DNA from: Ostrinia nubilalis
Lineage: Eukaryota > Arthropoda > Insecta > Lepidoptera > Crambidae
Assembly (NCBI RefSeq): GCF_963855985.1
Contig: NC_087092.1
Span: 12,772,001-12,836,000, forward strand
Reading direction: 5' to 3'
Length of the DNA stretch: 64,000 nucleotides
Under the pieces are notes generated by a model. That model was not told the DNA's origin, ran no database searches, and saw only the letters and a list, made by a program, of their open reading frames with translations. The position numbers and the translations under genes are program-made. Position 1 is the first letter of the stretch. Every line of letters starts with the position of its first letter. Below are positions 56,201 through 64,000 of the stretch, in pieces.

Positions 56201-58916
56201 CAATAGAAAGCTTATTCGTATCTTCGAATGCTTTAGAGATATTTGTCCAAAGCTGATGCACCTTTTACTATTCGGAAACGGTATTACCCGCTTGTATGGT
56301 CAATTTGTGCAAATGTGCTTAATAAAACTGTTTGCGTGCATCTTCGTTGACATTGGTTATATCCATTGTACAAATTACTTCATTCAAACTTTGAGTCTCT
56401 AGATCTTGTTTTGCCAAAAGGGTGACGTCATTTCTTAGATGGATCATTAAGATCAACTCGAAATTGTACAGAATATGTTACGTCTTACTTGACTCATGAC
56501 ATTATCTGCCATCTTATACGTACAGGTCTGTGCCTAGAGTCACAAATCTACAAGCAATTATTAAACCTATCCAAAACAAGTAATAATACTAGATCTAAAA
56601 AGTAAATTGCCCTTGGGAGCTTGTTCCATGGCAGCAATTCTTCACAATCGTCGACCGCTCTTACCCTAATAATAAGCTAGCAAAAGGAAAAATATTTGCA
56701 GGGCCTACTATAACACGAATACCGCCATTTTCCGTCAGAAAATGTGGTGCGAATGTGAGTAAAATACTAAGTACGTGCATAACAAAAACTAATTCCCGTG
56801 AAAAAGCGGGAAATGAGAATTTTTACGATTGCATAGTTTTGCTCTTTCGACGTGTAAGCATTCGAAAGCTTTGCACCTCGATACGAACTGAAACAAGGAA
56901 AGTAAACCTAAAAACAAATGTACGGATTTATGTGTTTGCCGATAAAGTCTTGGTTAAGGTCTTTCCACCTTTTATGTTAAATCAGCCCGGCGGGTTGTTG
57001 AATTTATTTCTGGAATGAGAATGAGTTTCGGCATAATTACGTAACCTGTAGGCAACAAAGAAAATATTAACATTCTCACAGCACCCTGAAAAGTTCGTGA
57101 CTTGACGGCAATTAAATTGGATTTTCGATGTTCTCTCTGAAGTCTATTATGTGGCTCTCGAATCGAATGGGCGATCCATTAATAGTTTCCTCTTTCAGAC
57201 GTGACCATAAAAGAAAAGAAAATAGCTTCCATTAATCCCGGGCGTAGGCATTGTGATGGTGGGTATCTAAGCCCGAATGGAGTCTCAAATGGGGCATATC
57301 CACGAGGTACTTAGTACATATTCTCGTAATGAGCGCGGCAGCTCGCGTCGTATGGTAGCAAGCACGTCTCCCTCACATACACATAATAACATGTAAATGA
57401 ATTGCACGATTATGATGAATACCAAGCGCAGCCTGAATATTTATAGCGCCGGGTTCTGTTGAGCGAGTTGTGCCGTGGATTAAATGAAAAACGGACGATG
57501 TATTCACGTCACGAAAGCAAACGGGGACGCGTTATTTCATTGTGCTGGCAAAAGGGCAAAGAAAACCCATAAAACTATAAGTTCTGCAAACTTATAGGAG
57601 TTGCTCGGTAGGCTGTATGCAATTCTCCATTGTTACCTCTTGCCTACTCACGGCTGTTTGCCTTTGTCTGCCTTTCAATGGTCTGTCCTTTTGAAGTGAT
57701 GAAGTTTTCATCACTTCATAAGTATTTCTTTAAGCATTAATTTAAACGAGTTCATTTCGATAATAAGAGTAAAAAAATGTAACTACATATTGATTAAATA
57801 AAGAAGTCCTCGCTGTGGCTGAACCTACAAAAGCAGGAGAATATTGCAACACAGACAAGAAAGGGTTATTACTTGGGTACAAGTAAGGAAATTAATTTTA
57901 ACTGTGTACTACAATGCAACGAGCATCATTCCCACAATTAAGTAGCATCGTGTATAATGCGGTATCGACTTCATCTAGGACCTTGTCGTATGAGGCTAAC
58001 GTGGGAATATCTGGAAATTACCTGCTGTTCTGTATGTGATACTAATCTATTATAATGTCTATAATTTTAATGGCATTGCTTTAACAGTTGACAGATCTAT
58101 AGCTAACGGATAACTGCATTGTCTGCATTAAAGTAAATATTAAAGCTAATACAGTCGTCTTTAGCTTATTCTGGCAGAACACTAGAACAACTGAGAAATT
58201 AGATTTTTAAGAAAACAAATTCCGCATAAACGTTGATTTTCAATTGTTCTAATGGTGTACTGTACCTATCTACATTGATAGTGAACTCGAGACCTACTGA
58301 CGACAGCACATCCAAGCTAGGCATTGTAGATTGTAGCAAGTTATGATATTCGAAAGAGGTTGAAATAACCTGTCTCCCTTTATAGGGTGAGGTATCATCG
58401 TAGAAGCGATAAAAAAGAAATAATGTGCTCTAAGCTTTTACACTCTGTGAAAAAGTCTCGGGGAGTTGGTAAACAATTTTCATAAGTCCTAACGATTTCT
58501 ATTCTATTTCAGAAATCGCTTTAACTTTACGGGTCATCCAAGCGCAATGCGCCGGGGGCGTTAGCATTTGGATTAAACGATAAAAATAAATAAACGTTGG
58601 CGTGAGAGAGCAACGCCTACAGAATATTATTTTAATAACATTATTTATTCAAATAAACTGGAGCTTTTATCGAACAAACTGGAAATTTCATATTGTACTT
58701 GTTTTGTACTCTTGATTATTTCGAGCCTGAAGCTAAAAAGTCTATAGGCAAAATAATGAAACGAAAATACTGTTCCAATATAGCTTTTAGCAAGCATCGA
58801 TGATTGTCCCTGCCTGCTCTACGAGGATTATAAAAACGTGAAAATGGTTTTAAAGCTTGTGCGTTTGTAGTAAGTACTAAGCTGAGTTGACTACTGACTG
58901 GTTGGATTTCAAATGG

Positions 58917-59440
58917 CAATGCCAGATTTTGTATGGAAAGTGGCGTCTTTTTTTTTTCGCGCGGCCATCGACCAAACTTTGTTTTTTGATTACAAAATAG
59001 TGTAATAAACCAAACTTACTATGGCATGTATACCTCTAAACGCAGTCTGAACTGAGTTACGAGCATTAGAAGTTTGATGATTTTCATACTAGATTTGCTT
59101 TTTGTGCGCAAGTTTTGTAAGAAATTGCAACAAAATATTGCGCTATTTTTTTGTTGCGCTGATTCTGCTCCATACTGATGTCTGGAGCCTTTAATGGATG
59201 GTACTGTTTGTTTATACATACAATCTCACTATTTTGTTGCAATTTCTTACAAAACTTTGCGCGCAAAAAGCAAATCTAGTATGAAAATCATTAAACTTCT
59301 AATGCTCGTAACTCAGTTCAGACTGAGTTTAGAGGTATACATGTCATAGTAAGTTTGGTTTATTATACTATTTTGTAATCAAAAAACAAAGTTTGGTCGA
59401 TGGCCGCGCGAAAAAAAAAAGACGCCAATTTCCGGCATTG
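58917..59440. mobile_element. 524-bp foldback MITE
   Basis: Left CAATGCCAGA and right end are inverted; the arms run about 190 bp inward with few mismatches and include GCGCGGCCATCGACCAAAC and a T/A run. Central loop about 59130-59225. Non-coding. Confidence 0.85.
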
Positions 59441-60648
59441 TCTTTTGCTTTCACCTATGTCGCAGATCATTTTTTTTATTCCGGCTAAAGTTTGTTAGTG
59501 GATTAGTTGTTGTAGGTAGAAACATTACTGTGTTGACATAGTAATATCATTGCGTGTTAGATCACAATACCAGTTATAAATACCGGTTTCTGTTTATTTA
59601 TTATTGATCATGTGATGATTAAACACAAACATACTTTTCTGTGACACAACATAGGTAATTATTCGATGTGATTTTGTAAATACAATCGTATAATGAGTAT
59701 GAGTGGAATACTAAGAATTTTAATAGATAATTTTCCTTAAATCTCATTATAATTTTCAGTTAAAAGTATTTATCAAAATACGCGATTCATAATTCATGTT
59801 TGATCAATGATCGGAATTCAACGGCTTTTTTATATTATACGCTTACAAAGCACCATTTAGCTACCAGTTTTGATGCTTGGGCCTGAATTCGGTAGCCAAC
59901 TTGCATATTTCATTGAATGAGAGCCGACCCGAGCTTTCATAAGTAGTGACTTGTCGATTAAAGGGCAAATTTTCATTCATAAATAAGGTCTTACTTAGCC
60001 TTTTGTGTACATTTTTAATAATATTTGTGAAATTACTGAATGAAAGATTTGAATTAGGTCAGCACCCATAAAAACATTTAAATGAAAATAGTCCAGTCAA
60101 TAAAGTATTATAGATGGAAATCCGTGGAACACAATTTTTGACTTCGGGACTTTATTTAGACTAGTCAGGAGGTGAACATAGCAAAAGTCCCCGCCCTTAG
60201 CCCTTCAGCCGGCGGGGAGAGGGGGGTTCAAAGGTACCACTTTTCGGTTTTTCGCTTAATCCTCGGAAACTATGCGTCCTAGTGACATGGCTACTATGAA
60301 CCAAAAAAAGCTTATTCAATTTGCTACAGGTGAGATACTCAAGTTTTTCTATATCTTGTATAGTTTTCGCGGCATCTGCTCTAGAAGGTCTGTAATATTG
60401 GAAATTTTATTTTTGTCTTACATGTTTCCATCAGGAGAAAATCGACTAAATCAACATTGAGCTAATATTCTAGACATGCGGGAGCATGTTAAGCCTAGGT
60501 CCAGGGAGGGGACTGCACCGTGCGTATATTTAAACGAACCAATTGGAGCCACTTTTGACTCCTCATCACTCAAAAAGTACTGTGCATTAACACTTTAAAT
60601 TTGGCTCATGTGTTGAGACTTGCAAGATAAACATCAGCTTCAAAATTC

Positions 60649-60900
60649 ATAAATATACCTCAAACGGTTCTTTGGGTATCGACGTCTAAAAATCTACATG
60701 GCTGACCTATAAGACCAAATTCTAACCACTTCCAGATGACCTTGAAGTTTCAAATTTGGCATCCAGATAGGTAGCTGTGTAAATACAAAGGAACAAATAA
60801 AAAACCAGTAAATTTTAACATTTCACAGGTAATAGATAGATTTTAGTGTCCTAAATGTCGATTTTTGAACGTCAATACCTAAATAACCGTTTGAGATATA
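60649..60900. mobile_element. small inverted-repeat insert inside the left arm
   Basis: AAATATACCTCAAACGGTT at the left pairs with AACCGTTTGAGATATATTT at the right. It separates CATAAAT from GGGTCATTC, which are contiguous in the right arm, so it entered after the arms formed or was lost from the right arm. Confidence 0.7.
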
Positions 60901-62164
60901 TTTGGGTCATTCTAAGTTAAGAGGTACTTTCGATGGCAAGGGCAAAAAAGTACATTTTTTTAATTCTAACTACCTAATTAACCTATTTATTGCTTAAAAC
61001 TAAATGTCTTCTACATGCTCACTTAATTTTATTACAGAAATGTACACAGTTTAGTCACAATAAGTTCTAATACAAGAAAAAAGTCACTCCCCTGGGCTGT
61101 CCCAAACCCGACTTTATTTGTAAACCAGTTATTATGAATGTATTAAAATTGAATAATTACTTCATCATCATTAATTTTATACAGAACAATAACTTAGGAA
61201 CACTGTCTTATAAGTCAAATTACATAAATTCAAATTTTTCATAAATAATATCAATGCCGAAATTTGTCCTCCGTATTTTGTGTCTCGTCCCCTGGCTTTT
61301 TGTTTTTGTTTAAAAATCAGTTTTGTTTTACTATTTTGTGGAAGTTGTGGCCTTTAGTGCATAGGATGTAACGTGAAGCTATCAACAAGAGGCGCATAAG
61401 CCGACTGCGAAGTCATTTTAACCGCCATTTCAATCACGCCGCTCGCTGGGTGTAGAAGTGTTGAGTGAATGCAGTCTTTCCTCTGGTAAGTTTTATTTAG
61501 CAATTATTTGTTAAAATACTAATGTAAACTTCAATATTTACTATGAATAGTGCATACATTGTTACGTTTGGTTGTGAATTGCGTACGAGAAACACTTTTA
61601 CGGCTATTTTAGATATTGATCGAAAATGTATCTCCCCTGGCGTATTTCCCCTGGCTTTTTTGATGGCAGGGGAGATTCTTAATGTCCAGGGAAGATACAT
61701 TTGTATGCGTTTTCATGAATACTTCTATATTTTTCTCTGAACCTTTATTTGGCATTATGTATATCTTAACTTTACAATTTAATATTACTTTTTTACAGAA
61801 AAAATGGCATCTAGAAAGCTAAAGCGCTTGAGAAAACCTGCCCGAATATGAAAACTTTCACCGTAGATATACCGTAGACATACTATCGGAAAAAGCAGCA
61901 ACATTTGGTTCTACTGAAGGTATAATAAATACTTTTTTAGGCACAGTAAAGGTTCACCATGTTACCGGTTGCGTATTTATACCTAATTGGCTGACATTAT
62001 AAAAAGTTTGAGATGCTTCTGTGACTCCAGAGTTATGTCATCATTTTGAATTGGGTACCTACTTTGGATTATCCATAAACACCTACTAAAGTCTTTGTTT
62101 CTGTGAAGGAAGCTACGCAAAATCTTTTCGTCCAAAATACCTCAGTGCCTATAGACAAAAGTCT

Positions 62165-62430
62165 TCAATCAAGCAACCTGAAGTGGCAATGGCCATGACA
62201 CATAGTACGCAGAACTAACGGCCGATGGGGCAGCAAGGTTCTGGAGTGGAGACCTCGTACCGGAATGCGCAGTGTAGGACGTCCACCCACAAGGTGGACC
62301 GACGACCTCATAAGGGTAGCAGGAAAGGGCTGGATGCAGGCCGCCACCAACCGGCTATTGTGGAAATCATTGGGGGAAGCCGATTTTCAGCAGTGGACGT
62401 CCTATGGCTGAAATAATGATTATGAATAAT
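62165..62430 (+). mobile_element. RTE-type LINE 3' fragment nested in the large TIR element
   Basis: Reads RTNGRWGSKVLEWRPRTGMR, SVGRPPTRWTDDLIRVAGKG, WMQAATNRLLWKSLGEADFQ and QWTSYG then a stop, the RTE C-terminus. Ends in a short TGATGATGA-like tail. Third such fragment in the window and different in sequence from those at 20205 and 51020. Confidence 0.85.
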
Positions 62431-64000
62431 TGATGATGATGTTTCTTTAATCTCCTGGGATCAGGTTTTAAATAAACTACCCTACCCTAAGTTAAAATTG
62501 AGAGGGCAGCATTTTTTTATGCTTTAATGAATCTATTGATGTCTTTGAACGCAGGTATTACATAAAGATTTTTTCAAATTCTCAATTCAAATGGTTGTTT
62601 AAGTACAAGAAAAGTTCAATACTGTTTCAGAGAAGTTTTTGTTTCTTTTTATTTCGTTATTGACTATTGATAATTGTTTTGATGGAAAGTAAAAGTAAGA
62701 ACCTTTTTATGTTTTGTACCTAGGCTTAAAATACATTTTTGTTAACAAAGTTTGCTAAAAAATGAAAAGTCTTATTATAAATAATTCATAATTAAAATTA
62801 AAATAAATAAATAAAGTTGATTCCTAAAAATAACACTGTTTTTAGTATGTCTATGTCTCTTCCCTGTCCATAATGTTTCCTCCCCTGTGCACCTTGTCTC
62901 TACCCTGGACTGAGTATTTACCCTGGTCGCTTATAAAACCAGAAAAAACCAACAAATTGACTGGCCACTTTGTAAACATTTTCAACTTAAAGGTTTCCAT
63001 AAAACAGATATATACTTAAGTAAAAATATTTAAAAAAATGCCGTGCCGTCGCTCCATACAACACATTACCTCTTAACTTAGAATGACCCATTTATGAAAT
63101 TTGAAGCTAATGTTTATCTTGCAAGTCTCAACACATGAGCCAAATTTGAAGTGTTAATGCACAGTACTTTTTGAGTAATAAGGAGTCAAAAGTGGCTCCA
63201 ATTGGTTCGTTTAAATATACGCACGGTGCAGTCCCCTCCCTGGAACTAGGCTTAACATGCTCCCGCATGTCTAGAATATTAGCTCAATGTTGATTCAGTC
63301 GATTTTCTCCTGATGGGAATATGTAAGATAAAATTAAAATTTCCAATATTACAGACCTTCTAGAGCAGATACCGTGAAAATTATACAAGATATAGAAAAA
63401 CTTGACTATCTGACCTGTAGCAAATTGAATAAGCTTTTTTTTGGTTCATAGTAGCCATGTCACTAGGATGCATAGTTTCCGAGGATTAAGCGAAAAACCG
63501 AAAAGTGGTACCTTTAAACCCCCCTCTCCCCGCCGGCTCAAGGGCTAAGGGCGGGGACTTTTGCTATGTTCACCTCCCAACTAGTCTAAATAAAGTCCCG
63601 AGGTCAGAAATTGTGTTCCAGGGATTTCTCTCTACACCGTCGTTAAAGCATTCATTGACTGGACTAAAACAAAAGCGCACAACCTAATTTATGTCAAAAT
63701 ATAAAAAATATCTAGAATAGCGGAAATCTATGTCACGCACAATTTGAAACGTTTCTTGATGCAGAAAATACTACAAATACCTACACATAAATAATTGTTA
63801 TATCAATCGGCCACAATGACAGTTTACATAGTGTCGATAAATACTAGTTATAAATAAATAATGAGTATTTAACACAAGTAGGCACGAAACACGTCATGCG
63901 TATTGGGGTCGTGAAACACCCCGAAAAGAATCAAAGTTTGTTTACGATCGAAACAGTCGTCGTTTCGTGCCGTGCATAAGTACGAGGTTCCACGAAATGG

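Larger units (their letters stand above)
60050..63690. mobile_element. 3.6-kb element with about 600-bp terminal inverted repeats
   Basis: Left arm about 60050-60652 plus 60903-60927 is inverted at about 63067-63690; matching words include GTCCCCGCCCTTAGCCCTT, CATGCGGGAGCATGTTAAGC and TGGGTCATTCTAAGTTAAG. The left arm is interrupted by a hairpin insert (60653-60902). The interior has no recognisable transposase but holds many CCCTGG words and a nested RTE fragment. The outermost ends are degraded, so the boundaries are approximate. Confidence 0.8.
48309..64000. other. first coding intron of Syx1A and/or upstream DNA, transposon-rich
   Basis: No host exon recognised. Contents: a 1.4-kb TIR element (49506), RTE and Dong/R4-like LINE tails (51.0-53.2 kb), a GC-rich spot near 55030-55110, a foldback element (58917) and a 3.6-kb element with about 600-bp inverted repeats (60.05-63.69 kb). 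The stretch 53.2-58.9 kb is otherwise AT-rich with nothing identifiable. Confidence 0.6.

Noticed and set aside
60903..63093. independent transposon with GGGTCATTC ends related to the one at 49506
   Set aside because: The shared word is only nine bases, no matching 5-bp duplication is present, and the same sequence is a continuation of the long inverted arms.
48309..64000. N-terminal coding exon of Syntaxin-1A
   Set aside because: Searched on the minus strand for the conserved FMEDFF-type segment and found none; the exon is probably beyond the right edge.

Overview
The window is eukaryotic nuclear DNA from an insect, most likely a moth or butterfly. Compact GC-rich coding exons with GT-AG boundaries sit in AT-rich introns. 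Helitrons with the LEP1-type ends common in Lepidoptera are present, and the three recognisable genes are closest to insect CLIP-190/restin, Rpb11 and Syntaxin-1A. I saw no prokaryotic genes, tRNA, rRNA or CRISPR.

Layout. Positions 691-22421 (+) hold nearly all of a CLIP-190/CLIP-170 microtubule plus-end protein: two CAP-Gly domains, a very long coiled coil and two C-terminal zinc knuckles. Its first exons lie left of the window. Positions 23019-23931 (-) hold the complete four-exon gene for RNA polymerase II subunit Rpb11, tail to tail with CLIP-190. Positions 31362-48308 (-) hold Syntaxin-1A, the neuronal plasma-membrane t-SNARE. Its N-terminal exon lies beyond the right edge, so about 48.3-64.0 kb is intron or upstream sequence full of transposon remains. 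The stretch 25.1-31.4 kb is probably Syntaxin-1A 3' UTR and intergenic DNA.

The three genes are not a pathway and look like ordinary neighbours. The notable features are in their exon architecture. Syntaxin-1A has two alternative exons for the C-terminal half of the SNARE helix (37754-37864, 38582-38692) and three alternative 78-nt terminal exons for the membrane anchor (31362, 32068, 35942). It also has five tandem copies of the 3' part of a linker exon (39313-40132). CLIP-190 shows the same kind of event twice: an exon 3' end plus its splice donor is copied once at 13463-13555, and about twelve more times as a minisatellite at 15043-16440 in which every unit keeps an intact GTGAGT donor.

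Mobile DNA is abundant: Helitrons, RTE-, Jockey- and Dong/R4-like LINE fragments, several long-inverted-repeat MITEs, and three larger non-coding TIR elements (34204-35163, 49506-50904, about 60050-63690), each with its own repeated internal motif. In the first, most motif copies are spaced almost exactly 140 bp apart.

All exon boundaries were inferred by eye from splice sites, reading phase and remembered family sequence. No alignment, RNA data or database search was available.
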